Source: Topomyia yanbarensis
Lineage: Eukaryota > Arthropoda > Insecta > Diptera > Culicidae
NCBI RefSeq assembly: GCF_030247195.1
Contig: NC_080670.1
Span: 163,628,080-163,692,079, forward strand
DNA: 64,000 nt
Direction: 5' to 3'
In this document: positions 13,500-24,044 of the stretch, piece after piece
Numbering within the stretch: the stretch's first letter is position 1
How the letters are laid out: the number at the start of each line of letters is the position of its first letter
Position numbers and translations under genes: made by a program
The notes under the pieces: model-generated
The model's database searches: none
Told to the model about the DNA's origin: nothing
The model's input: the letters and a program-made list of their open reading frames with translations, nothing else

Positions 13500-13790
13500 T
13501 TGTTAGAAGACTCACTGATAGACAACTTCTTCACGATTTGGTCTTCAACATGGATGAAGCAGTTGTACAATATCGCGATACCGACCAGGATCCCGAAGCT
13601 GCAGTATTCTTTTAAGTTGACCTGTGAACTTCAGGTTCTGAATGGTATCATTCTTCCAATACACCTGGAATTTGTGCAGAGCATGGACGTATTCTGTGCT
13701 GCAGTGGAAACCGTTAGATGTTTAGGATACCGACTTACACCTAGACGCGACCCGCCTCAACATCACCGGGAAATGCGAGTACCTCCATGG
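13500..13790 (+). pseudogene. R4/R2-type non-LTR retrotransposon, 5' part
   Basis: The plus frame reads a short conserved stretch ending V-P-P-W at 13780-13791, which in R4/Dong-type and related RLE elements lies just upstream of the reverse transcriptase. The frame continues seamlessly at 15880 (Y-L-R-L-E-S-R-I-S-N-K) once the intervening insertion and one 14 bp duplication are ignored. So this and 15866-17850 are two halves of one element. Family assignment rests on the remembered pattern of such polyproteins and is moderate. Confidence 0.6.
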
Positions 13791-15865
13791 ACTCAGGAAT
13801 CAGTAGCGTCTGGCACAAATGGCATGTTCCCCATGTTGATCGGAGATTTGTTCCTTGCCAACAATCGTCTTTTCATCATTTCCTGATGGGAAGGATTGGG
13901 GAAGTGGTAAGGTTAGGGGCAAGGAAAATAACGACACAGAACTATTAAAACAGACCATCCTGCACCCCCGGAGGGATGCTGAACGATCTGCAGGTGCTAC
14001 AATAGCAGTAATAAAACTTCCAACCCCCGGAGGGATTTAGAGTTTTTAAGTGAGCGGATATATCAACACCCCCGAGGGGATATTGAGATAACAGAACGAT
14101 AACACCCCCGAAGAGTTATTGTCATTCAAATACGGCTAAAACTATAGCTATTTACCACACTGGGTTAGGAACAATAGCATATCCTTCAGTTTCAGCTCTC
14201 TGTACATAGGTTCATCTATGTATGGAGAACCAAAAATCCGGATACGTAATTGCATTACTACAGGGCAGTCACATATCAAATGATATGATGTTCCGTAATC
14301 GAATTCACAAGAATCACATGAATAATACTCAGCGCGCTGAATAGTAGCCATGTGATGACTGAGTTTGCAATGTCCAATTAGTGCCCTGCCTAGAATACTG
14401 CAGTTGTGCTTGGAAAAATGCAAAAAAAATTTTGACATTTTTGAACTCACATCCGGCAGAAAAGTCTTTGTTTGAATGCAAGTTTGCAAGCTACGCCAAT
14501 GGTCGGCACGTTCGGATGCAGCCCAAGAGCTTTTGTGCTTTATCCAGCTTATCGACAGTGGTAAAACTGGTTCTGGACCAACGAAGTCAGTCGCAGCGCT
14601 AGCTTTAGCCAATTTGTCCATGCATTCATTTACAGTAATACCGGTATGACCAGGTACCCATAGAAGGTAATTACTAATTTCGATCTCGAATCCGCCAAAC
14701 TAAGTGCTTTCAGGGCAGCCTCACTGTCAGAGCAAAAATAAATTCTTTTACCGCAAATTCCCTGTTGAAGTGATGATTGTACGCCACACAGAATCGCAAA
14801 TATTTCTGCTTGGAATACGGTACAGTATCAACCAAGCGAATGAGATTGGTTTAATCTCATTTCATGACAATAGACACCAGCACCGGCTCGGCCTTCCAAC
14901 AAAGAACCGTCACTGTAACAAACTACGTATTCTTCAAGTTGGCGCTCCATCCAGCCAGACAGCCTTTCTTCGCGAAGAGGAATTCTCACATTGAAAGTTT
15001 AAAAAGGAAAACTACATGTGAGTGTAAGGTCACTGGGAGCAAGTGTATACTCATCCCAAGTAACCATTTGGAGCCACAGTCTTGTGTGATTAGTTTCACG
15101 ATCTATTGGGTTACTGTTCCAGGGCCTTAACGATGAGCACATATGTCGGTTACTAAGCATTGCGTGTATCCAGTTCGTGATATGTGAAGGTACTCCATGA
15201 CCTTGTGCTGCTTCCAAAATGGATTCGACAAACACGTTGTCAAAAGCACCTTCAATATCGAGAAAAATTACCGAAATTGATTGCTTTTGTGAAAAAGCTT
15301 TATCAATGTTGTAGACAACATTGGGTAACAGGGTGGTAGTAGACTTCCCCCGCTGTTATGCATGTTGCATTGCATGCAGCGGGTGCTCACCCAAGCTAAC
15401 ATCCCGAATGTAGTGGTCGATTAAATGTCCCAGAGATTTGAAAAAGAAGGAGGTCAGACTGATCGGTCTTAAGTTCTTTGCCTCCTCATAAGTGACGCGG
15501 CCACCTTTGGGAATGAATTTGAATTATTTCCCGCCACGCTAATGAAATGTATCCTGTTGCAAGACTACAAGTAAGAACCTTTTTCAAAATATGCTTGAAG
15601 TGTTCATATCCTTGTTGTAGTAGAACTGGAATGATTCTATCCTTTCCAGGAGACTTACACCGAGCAAAACTTTCAATCGCCCATTTGATCGATTCGGTTG
15701 TCACAATTCTTCGAGCAAATGCTCAAGAATCAGAACTACCTGAAAAGAACTCAGGGGCAGTCGTCAGTGATGCCTCCGTATAGCCTGGAAAGTGTATGTC
15801 AAAAAGACAGCTGAGTATTACATCTTCGTCAGACGAGTATTCACCATCAGGTCGTCCTCCTGTGA
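13791..15865 (-). mobile_element. RNase H-bearing non-LTR retrotransposon, 5'-truncated and decayed
   Basis: On the minus strand the order is RT N-terminal segment (15486-15704, with K-S-P-G-K-D), a later RT segment (14999-15235, A-F-D-N-V-F-V-E-S-I), RNase H (14640-14990, with G-D-G-S and a T-V-N-E-C-M-D-K-L-A segment in place of the usual N-E-x-A-D) and a C-terminal tail (14148-14621) holding C-x2-C and H-x4-C residues. Several frameshifts, stops and an internal RT deletion make it inactive. Its flanks duplicate GAGTACCTCCATGG (13777-13790 and 15866-15879), so it inserted into the R4-like element. The domain order suggests the LOA/I/Loner group. Confidence 0.75.
13950..14125 (-). repeat. 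Four G-rich hairpin modules in a retrotransposon 3' UTR
   Basis: Reading minus, the words CTCTTCGGGGGTG, CCCCTCGGGGGTG, CCCTCCGGGGGTT and CCCTCCGGGGGTG occur at roughly 40-75 base spacing between the last codon of the RNase H element and its 3' end. Each can close a small C/G hairpin. Regular spacing in a 3' UTR suggests a signal recognised by the element's reverse transcriptase or an RNA-structure element. That role is inference. Confidence 0.7.
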
Positions 15866-17850
15866 GTACCTCCATGGTACCTGAGACTGGAGAGTCGGAT
15901 CTCGAACAAACGTGTCGCTATTGGTGAGCTGACCGGCGAAATTATATCCCCATGTGACTGCGATCATTGCACCTACTGAGCTTTGCATGCTGGGAGCTCA
16001 CTAGTTGACGGAAAAACTCGACGCACTAGTACTGCAATAGTGTCTTATCAAAACGACTAAGGCGTTACTCTTCTATGATCAAATCAGCCGCAAACGCCCG
16101 ATTTCAACGAAGCTCTACCGGATATCGGCGATGCCACTAGCTTTTGGGCCAGTATTTGGGAGGCCACCGGGGCTAAGGCGTGAGGAGGGATGGGCAGGCG
16201 AAGAAATTGACGAGATGTCTCCGTCGAAACCAATGTTGTACGCGAGGCTACGCGGTACCTTAGGAATTGGTGTCACCTTTACCATACGGTGTTCAAAATG
16301 TTTGGTACAAGCAGCTGACCGTTGTTCATCCCACGATGGTTGTATGTTTCAACAAGGCGTTACAAGAACCATGCTTACTGCCGGATTCCATTACCCCCCC
16401 CCCCCTTCCAAAGACAGCAACAACCCATCAAAGTATAGACCAATTACCTATCTAGCAAGTCTGCAAACGATCATGAACACCTTCATCACCACATACGTAT
16501 GGGCCCACTGTGAGCAGAATTGCATCCTGACAGAGGAGCAGGAGGAATGCAAGGAAAACACGGCAAGGATCAAGCCATCATCGATGCATTAATTGTTGGA
16601 CAGGTAGTGTGTAACCAACGAAAGCTTAGTATGGCCTACATCAATTATAAGAAGGCATACGACTCCATACCGTACTCGTTCCTTATCAAGGTATTGCAGA
16701 TGCATAAAGTTGATTCTGTAGGCGTGAGGTTCCTGTGGCATGAGATGAAGAGGTGGACGACAACACTATAGCTTAGAAATAGAAAAGACGTATTGCGGTC
16801 TAGAACGCTACGCATCTTGAGAGGGACATTTCAAGGCGATTTCTTTACCCCACTAAGTATAACACTGAATCGAAAAGGGATCCCCGGAAGAGATAACCTT
16901 CTACTTGGACAATCTCAAGATTTATACTGACTCGACGGAACGACTGCGTGTAGTCATCAAACAAGTCGAAAGGATTAGTGGCGACATCGGCATGATGTTT
17001 GGCCTAGAGAAATTCTAATCTGTTCAGCTACTCTCACGGCTATTGGTTGACACTGGAGACTGCGAGATCGACGAAGGTGGGATGATTTGGGACAATGTTC
17101 GTAACGAATCGTATAATATCTTTGATTCAAGCACACCGACATCAAGTTTAAGTTCCGAGATAAGTTCTTCAGTCGAGTGAACTGTGTCTTGAAGTTTTTG
17201 CTGAACGGGTGGAATCATGTCAGAGCAATTAACACGTGTGCTGACCCCGTGTTGGCCTACAGCTTCGATGTCATAAAATGGAGCCGGACTGACCTGGAAG
17301 ATCTTGAGAGAAAATTGAAAGAAGGCGTTTAAACAAGCGGAAAAGCGCCATCCTCAGTCGACGCTGGAGAGATTCACATGGAAACGGAACAAAGAAAAGT
17401 TGACATCGAGGCACTATGCGTGGTGCTACAACTGCGAGAATACTTTGTGGAAAATGTCGATCGAAAAGGAGTATATCAAGCAGTTTGTGCTGCGGACCGC
17501 AGCTATATCGCACTTAACCTAGCGCAAGCGAACTACAACCTTAACTGCTATCTGCCAACTGCGGAGGAGAAGATTGCAGAGTGGAAGCTAATAGCTGTGC
17601 ACAGTGCCCACCTCCACCAGTTGGAGCAGCCGTACGTCGACAAGGCTGCATCGAACCTGTGGCTCAAGCGAGGTAAATTCTCTTTAGTGATCTAACCATC
17701 CAGGATAGGATAATTCCGACGAGAAATGGCAGGAAGCTTGTTTGCCATCAAGACGTCAAGGATATATGCCGGATATGCCATTCGCTGAACGAGACTAACA
17801 GCGAATAAAGGCAGACCACTGCGTACTAGCCAACGCAGCCTTTACAGTTC
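15866..17850 (+). pseudogene. R4/R2-type non-LTR retrotransposon, RT part
   Basis: After the repeated target site the frame resumes at 15880. RT motifs follow: a Y-R-P-I-T segment (16435), then G-K-H-G-K-D-Q-A-I-I-D (16555) and Y-I-N-Y-K-K-A-Y-D-S-I-P (16640), typical of R4/Dong/R2 reverse transcriptases. A C-terminal region follows (17378-17800) with D-R-I-I-P-T-R-N-G-R-K and C-R-I-C-H, matching the usual RLE-type tail. Frameshifts (for example near 16540) and stops break it. A run of 12 C at 16393 is a likely slippage site. Confidence 0.65.
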
Positions 17851-18545
17851 GAGAGCAAAAAAACAGATGCATTTACGCTCCCAAAGATTCGTTTCGAGTG
17901 TAGAAACGTGTCTAAGGTTGAGTTCTAGCTCTACCAATAGTCTATACAGGAATGGGGAGGAATACACCCCGGTTGAAATTGGGTTTTTTTAAATTTTACA
18001 ATTGCTGTTTACGGGTCAGGTTTGTGTTAAAAAAAATGTAATCCAAATGGCTATAAGTAAAATAAAATGAAAATTGATTTGAAATTATTATTTAGAAAAA
18101 TCCTAATGTTTAAGTTATATAAACACAGCACCCTAAATCGAGAAAGATTATAGTTTTTATTCGATTACGTGATGAGTTTGGCACAGATACCAAAGGTCAG
18201 ATAATCGCTTTCCACCTACAGTGGTTCAACGCTCTTGTAACTCGTGAATCTGCCCAGGCTTAACACCGGCTTCCAATAATAATTGCTGGTCACACCAACG
18301 CCGATGTGCATGTTTTTCATTTTTTTGTTGTCATTTCTCTCTATGTTTCAGAGAAGATGTTCCCACATCGCACCTTCAAGCATTATTATACGCGCACGGA
18401 CGATCCGTTGTTCATAATCGCTAGGTCGAATAGTTTCGTCATATGGCGTGTATGTATCCGAACGTTTTTTGTTTTGTTTTTTATCTTGCTTATTTGGATG
18501 TAATCTTTGTTATTGTCCGTAATTTTTTTTCGTTTACCCCCTACC
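17851..18545. other. Unassigned sequence
   Basis: No coding or repeat structure could be supported. A T-rich stretch at 18460-18535 precedes the MITE. Confidence 0.4.
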
Positions 18546-18800
18546 ACAGAGAACAGACGTCCATCTCAAGCGTTCAAATTGTATACAATTTATCGGTCCG
18601 TTTAAAGGTCACTTGAATAGCACTACATGATTTAAATAAATTGACAGCTGATTACCTAGAGATATCGAAATGGCCACCCTAGTGATACCTCTAGATGGGC
18701 TATGTTGATATGGCGGCGCTAGTGTTTAATAGACATTCGTTCAAACGTTTACATAAGTATTATAAACCTATTGGTTCGAAAATGGATGTCTGTTCTCTGT
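18546..18800. mobile_element. Short TIR element (MITE), ACAGAGAACAGAC ends
   Basis: The left end ACAGAGAACAGACGTCCAT matches the inverted right end ACAGAGAACAGACATCCAT with one mismatch. The 255 bp interior is non-coding and contains a second weak inverted pair around GTATACAATTTA and TAAGTATTATAAA. I could not define the duplicated target with confidence, so the superfamily is open. Confidence 0.75.
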
Positions 18801-20309
18801 AGGAGCCCTAGTATGAACTCGCAGGGAGCTCATTGAAGCAAAGGTGGTAGTTCAAAAAATTGTGACCTGAATAAAAAGATTTCATGGCTACGGCGATATC
18901 ACCATTCGTGAAGATTTCTCATCATTATTAGAATATAGTGAGAACATTCAACATTTTACAATATTCTGACCATATATAATAAATTCATCAAGTTAAGCAA
19001 CTTCTATGAAAAAAAAAATAAAACACATTGAAACCGAAAATCGAGATCGAGTGCACGCTACAACTTACACTTCATTTTGGGAGCTGACGTGCAGTTTTGT
19101 TTTTTATCTTTTTGCACCTGGCGGCTGCCATCGGTAGGTAAGTACAGAAATCGATCTTTGCACCACAAGCATTGCGAATTGTTGAATAACATTTGAAGCA
19201 GCGCGCAATTGGATCACCGGTTCAACAGTGCTGTTGGCCAGCCCGCCGAGTGGGCTCTTTCCATATCTCGGTAGAGTGCGTGTAGTTATATGGATACATT
19301 GTTGCCTGGAGGGGCGTCAATATTCCAATAATGACTAATCGGAAAATAATGTGTTAATTGCGATTGTTTCGTGACAAATCAATTGTTGTATTTTTACAAT
19401 AACAGGCAGCATGTGAATTTTCATTGAAAACGAATTATTTTTTTTGCAGATCTATGATTGCGATTATCTCCCAGCACACTAATTGATCAACAATACGTTT
19501 AGCGCTAGGGTACGTAGGGACTAGCGAAGCGGTGGTCGGGTAATGAATTCAAATTGGTCAATAATGGCATCAGTATCGTGATGGAAGAATCTGCGTGCGA
19601 TTTATTTGCCCGCCTCCGTCTACTGTGGAGCAGTTGGAAATTTTCCCGCGATCTGTTCAACAATAAGCCAACCGAACCGAAGACCAAGATGGCAACAACA
19701 ACAAAAAATGAGTACCGATCAGTTGAGCGAGGAATTATGCCTCTGCTGGTGCTACTGTGGGGCTCAGAAGAATTGTATATAGATAATTGGTAGCATAATC
19801 TTATCGCGCAATAGATTTGTATTTACCTGCTCTTAAATGGCGGCAAGTCGTTATGAGCTGTACCGCTATTATTTGTTTGTAATCGGCTACTAGCAGCAAA
19901 AGGAGTTGGACCCGCGTGCCGTACTAATCGCCTCGCCAGAATCACACTCAAAGTGGTTCGCGGTACTAATTGATGGTTTTATGAGAATAATGCAGGCAGT
20001 GTGAATTGAATGGCAGAATCATTGCCAATGGATCTAGTTAGTTGCAGTCGGAATTAGATCTAGGTACGCAATTGTTTACTACTTGAACATTTAGTTACAA
20101 CAAGTAGACATTGATCCGGACATAAACTGTAACAAGCAGGCCCGAAAAGAAAACATGCTTTACAAGATCCAGGAATTCGATTTTTTCCATTATTTCTGAA
20201 ATCGATAGATAAACTATCTAAGATATTAACAACAATTTGGGAAAATAATTCAAACTGTTTTCGAAGGTAATGAGTAAGCGGGTTCAATTTAGCATTTGTG
20301 CACGCCGAC
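18801..20309. other. Unassigned sequence
   Basis: I see no recognisable exon or transposon. Small frames such as 19554-19793 (plus, 79 codons) have no domain. Confidence 0.4.
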
Positions 20310-20507
20310 GAACAGAATTTCAATTCTTATAGGAACAAGCCTTAATTTGTTCCAATCGGTTAAAAAAAAATTCTTTGTCGTCTTTTCCGCCAATTCAGAA
20401 GTAGAAGCAGGTGAAATGTGAAGAAGGCCACATTTCACTTTTACGATGCTTCTGAATTGGCGGAACAGATGAGAAAGAAAGTTCTCATTAGAATTGAAAT
20501 TCTCTTC
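20310..20507. mobile_element. Foldback hairpin repeat
   Basis: Nested inverted repeats cover almost the whole unit. The outer arms 20310-20336 and 20481-20507 share AGAATTTCAATTCT. The middle arms 20385-20401 and 20449-20465 are TTCCGCCAATTCAGAAG and its exact complement. The inner arms are GTGAAATGTG and CACATTTCAC (20411-20439). The transcript would form a ~200 nt hairpin. It is probably a foldback-type MITE; no duplication was identified. Confidence 0.75.
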
Positions 20508-20636
20508 TATGGTAACCCACAACTTTACCTGAAATAAAAAGACCGTATCAGGCGAGTAAAAACCCAGAACAGTTTAAAGGTGACGCTCACCCTCCCCCGT
20601 TGACACATGGTCGAATATGGATGAAATTCTCTCCAG

Positions 20637-21179
20637 CTTAAGCTTGAGCTTGTGCGACCACCCCTGGCTGCTACTCCGTTATCGATCGGGACTAGCTGAA
20701 GTTGCCCAGGGAATCAGTAGATAATTATGCTTGGGACTAGCGAAACATCTTTCAATGTGCAACTCCTGGTAATCCTAAAGTGTTTCTGATCAATACCGGC
20801 GCCGGCCAGGCCCGAACGTAGATCGCGAAAGGAAAGGGAAGGAATGGTTAGTCCGATACTTGCTTTTGCTAGAGGCCGTATATACTACTGCGCACTCCAC
20901 AAGTATCACGGGAGTAGGATATTTTTGTTAGTAGAGTATAGAAGTTGGATATACTTCTTCTTTACCGACGCCAGAGAGGTGATTCCACTACCTGGACTAG
21001 ATATCGATCCACGAATTTCCTGGACCGGGGACCAACGGCTTTACTTCCCTTCCGAAGAAAGACGTAACCACAGATTTTTTCACCTCAGAAAAATCTCAAC
21101 GACCTCGGCTGGAATTGAACCCAGGCCAACTGGAATGAGTGGCGGTCACGCTTACTACTCAACCGCCGGCGCCATCTCA
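20637..21179 (-). mobile_element. Complete tRNA-derived SINE with 23 bp duplication
   Basis: The 23-base flank AATATGGATGAAATTCTCTC-CAG is present exactly at 20614-20636 and 21180-21202, so the 543 bp between them is a discrete insertion. Read minus, it begins with a tRNA-like head: an A-box-like GCGGTTGAGTAGTAAGCG and a B box GGTTCAATTCC at 21110-21120. A ~430 bp body follows. Truncated relatives are at 3232-3484 (body) and 50477-50682 (head). It is unusually long for an insect SINE. The long duplication suggests LINE-type target-primed insertion. Confidence 0.85.
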
Positions 21180-21424
21180 AATATGGATGAAATTCTCTCC
21201 AGGCCAAAATGTCTTTTGTGAATTTCAGCACCGAAAACATCTTCGGATTTACAGAAACGCTGTTCTTGTTATAGCGAAGGTTTTGAGCTATTGGAGAAAT
21301 CTGCAATCATCGATTGAGCATATGAGATGAAATATTTTGAGATCGCCAACTAAAGACTAGCACTAAACTACACATTTAAGTAAAGCAGAATTATCATCTG
21401 TCCCAAATAGCCACCCGGGGCTAT

Positions 21425-21960
21425 TCCTGATGTAGAAGTGAATGTCGGTGCCTGGAAATTTCCATTAACGAAAAAAGTTATTCTTAATTGTCTAATCTTC
21501 TCATCGACGCACACTTTCCAGGTTGTATGAATTCGAACTCGTGGGCGTTTGCACGCACATTGGTTACCACTGAATCGGTCAAGTGGGCAGTTGACAGCTT
21601 TGCTCCATACAAATCGCCCGGAAAAGATGGTATATTTCCCGTGCTACTGCAAAAGGGATTTGATATACTCAAACATGCATTGAAAAAGATTATACTTTCC
21701 AGTTTTGCTACCAGGTATATCCCAAAAGCATGGCGAGAAATAAATGTTAAATTTATTGCCAAACGGTGGCGCTCAGGCCATGAAGAAGTTTTAGGCTTAG
21801 TTGAATATTCACTGCACAAAATGCAACATGCATATCAGTGTGGGAAATCCACGATCACTGTGCTTCACGATGTTGTTTACAACGTTGATGATGATGATGG
21901 TCCCACCTCATACCCCTACGAAGGTGTGAGCTGGACGATTAATCTAATAGATAATTGATA
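21425..21960 (+). pseudogene. RT fragment of the RNase H-type non-LTR family
   Basis: The plus frame 21488-21958 contains T-T-E-S-V-K-W-A-V-D-S-F-A-P-Y-K-S-P-G-K-D-G-I, then V-L-L-Q-K-G and P-K-A-W-R-E. It is closely similar to the minus-strand copy at 15486-15704, so both belong to one family. The RT stops soon after, with no catalytic Y/F-A-D-D. It is a 5'- and 3'-truncated fragment in opposite orientation. Confidence 0.7.
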
Positions 21961-22094
21961 TTTTTACACATGACTAAACCAGTGAACAAAACAAATACGG
22001 ACTGGTTAACAGTTCAGACATAGATTTTTCTTCAAAAGACCGCAGCCAGATAGGCTTCAAATATTTCGCAAACAACCAGAGTCCATCAAGCAAA

Positions 22095-22435
22095 TTTCCA
22101 TCCTGCTTGATGGAATCGGGAATTGAACCCAATATCCGCAATTTTCGACAGTAACAAGTAAGACTCTTCCCGTCTGACCAAGATATCGCTACTACCACAT
22201 ACAAAGATGGAAAGTATCGAGTGTGGTGGCAGTGCAGAGCCTAGCCGATTTATATCATCAACGTCAGACCTCAAACTAATCTACCACTAACCCAAGGCAG
22301 TCAAGAGAAACTCCCAACTGGAAATATCCTAGATTGATCGGGAATTGAACCCGAAGTCTTGTCATATAAGAAAGAATCATCAAGGCCACTCCCAACGAAC
22401 TAACTCCGGTATTACCACCATCGCAGCGATGCCAA
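22095..22435 (-). repeat. Two tandem tRNA-like SINE heads
   Basis: Two B-box-like words, GGTTCAATTCCCGAT on the minus strand, lie at 22127-22141 and 22337-22351. Each is preceded by an A-box-like stretch (CTTGGTCAGACGG; GTTCGTTGGGAGTGG). The ~210 bp spacing suggests a dimeric or doubly inserted SINE. The second half is diverged; limits are approximate. Confidence 0.5.
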
Positions 22436-23751
22436 AATTAGCCATATTGTCGAGCAGAGCCCAAACAGCTCCATCATCTACTCCAGACCCCGATTACTAC
22501 AAATGTCCAAAAGCTTATATTCAACCCGATAAGCTATTTGTTCTGGTCGCTACGTCAATTTCAGGATGGTCTCTATCTGATTTACGCGCGCGTGGCTCAG
22601 ACTTCTGTAGACATCTCATTATATTTTTTTAAGTTAAGAAACAAATAACAAAATCCATCATCATCATAGAGAACATAATAACTTAGTACGCCTAAAAGGG
22701 AATAAAAAAACAATCTTCATGATTTTACATATTTTTCAAATAAATGTAAAACATAAAAATCTGACTACAAAAAAGGTTTTACGTGTGAAATACATAATGT
22801 TTTGAACTGCGTCAATGTTACTGCACGTTTAATTTGTCTTGGCATCGAATTGAAAAAACTTATTCCTTTGTACAACAAAGAGTTCTGCGATCTACTGAAT
22901 AAAAAATTCGGTGGTTTTAAAAATGAACACCATTGTCAAATAATAAATCCTTTGCTTCACAGAGAGCCATTGTAATGCGTCCAACATGAAATAAGAGGAA
23001 GTGTATCTGTTACATTTTAAAATTAATCGCATGATTCTATTTTGCAGTCGCTGTAATCTCAATATTTGTGTTTGATTGGCAAGAATCAAAATGGATGGAC
23101 AGAAGTCAATATGTGGTGAAATAATAGATTTATATAATAAAAATTTACTACTAATTGTTAAATCATTTTTCAGACGACACAATATACCATACTTTTTAGC
23201 AATCTTTTTGATGACATTGTCGATGTGAGACTTAAAGGTTAACTTGTCATCAATGATTATTCCAAGATATTTTAATTCACTAACGCGATCAATAGTCTCA
23301 CCATTTATTTCAACGTTAACGTCAGTCCTAGTATTAGCCGAAAAGATAATCATATATTTAGTTTTGGCAACATTTAACTTTAATTGCTTGAACTTTAACC
23401 AATTCGCTAGAGAATGTAAGTCTTCGTTCAAATGTACCACGGCTTCATTTATATCTTTAGCTGCGATGAACAGAACAGTGTCGTCAGCAAACAAATTTAA
23501 ATCACAAAATCGCAAAACCCGTTTAATGTCATTTATATACATAATAAACAAAATAAGACCCAAAACACTACCTTGCGGCACCCCAAGAGGATTGCCGAGA
23601 GGACTAGATACAAAATCGTTAAAACTACTATGCTATATTTCACCCTAAGGAGGAAAATTTGGTAAAAACCAAAATTTCTCACTAGGGTGAAAATTTGTTG
23701 GTAAAAACCAGTCTTTGTAGAGGAGGGCACAAATCCTTATTTCATACTATG

Positions 23752-23826
23752 TTGCGTTTCGGCTTCGCCTCATCAGAAACCGACACTAACACATTGTCGG
23801 AATAGATTAGCGCCGGCTTGACGCAA
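23752..23826 (-). ncRNA. Hammerhead ribozyme A
   Basis: This is the mirror image of ribozyme B in the same element. On minus: stem III TTGCG (23822-23826), cleavage triplet G-T-C, stem I AAGCC / GGTTT, core CTGATGA (23770-23776), stem II GGC-GAA-GCC, GAAA (23757-23760) and closing CGCAA (23752-23756). All universally required core bases are present. Confidence 0.85.
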
Positions 23827-23969
23827 ATCCCTTAAAACTAAAACACACTATGTGTTTCAATCAAACGACTGATCAAACGTGATGTCCCGTTCGAGCAGAA
23901 GTTCTGTTTATGCCGATGAAAACACAATTTTGAAATTGAAACACATAGTGTGTTTTAGTTTTAAGGAAT

Positions 23970-24044
23970 TTGCGTCAAGCCGGCGCTAATCTATTCCGAC
24001 AATGTGTTAGTGTCGGTTTCTGATGAGGCGAAGCCGAAACGCAA
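23970..24044 (+). ncRNA. Hammerhead ribozyme B
   Basis: Order on plus: stem III TTGCG (23970-23974), then T-C completing the GUC cleavage triplet (cut expected after 23976), stem I AAGCC (23977-23981) pairing with GGTTT (24015-24019), core CTGATGA (24020-24026), stem II GGC-GAA-GCC (24027-24035), GAAA (24036-24039) and CGCAA (24040-24044), which pairs fully with TTGCG. Loop I is about 33 nt and has an extra GACA/TGTC pairing that could make tertiary contacts. With stem III open this is a type III arrangement. Confidence 0.88.

Noticed and set aside
22095..22435. Genuine tRNA genes
   Set aside because: B boxes are present but the cloverleaf arms do not pair and no anticodon arm can be drawn; they are SINE heads.
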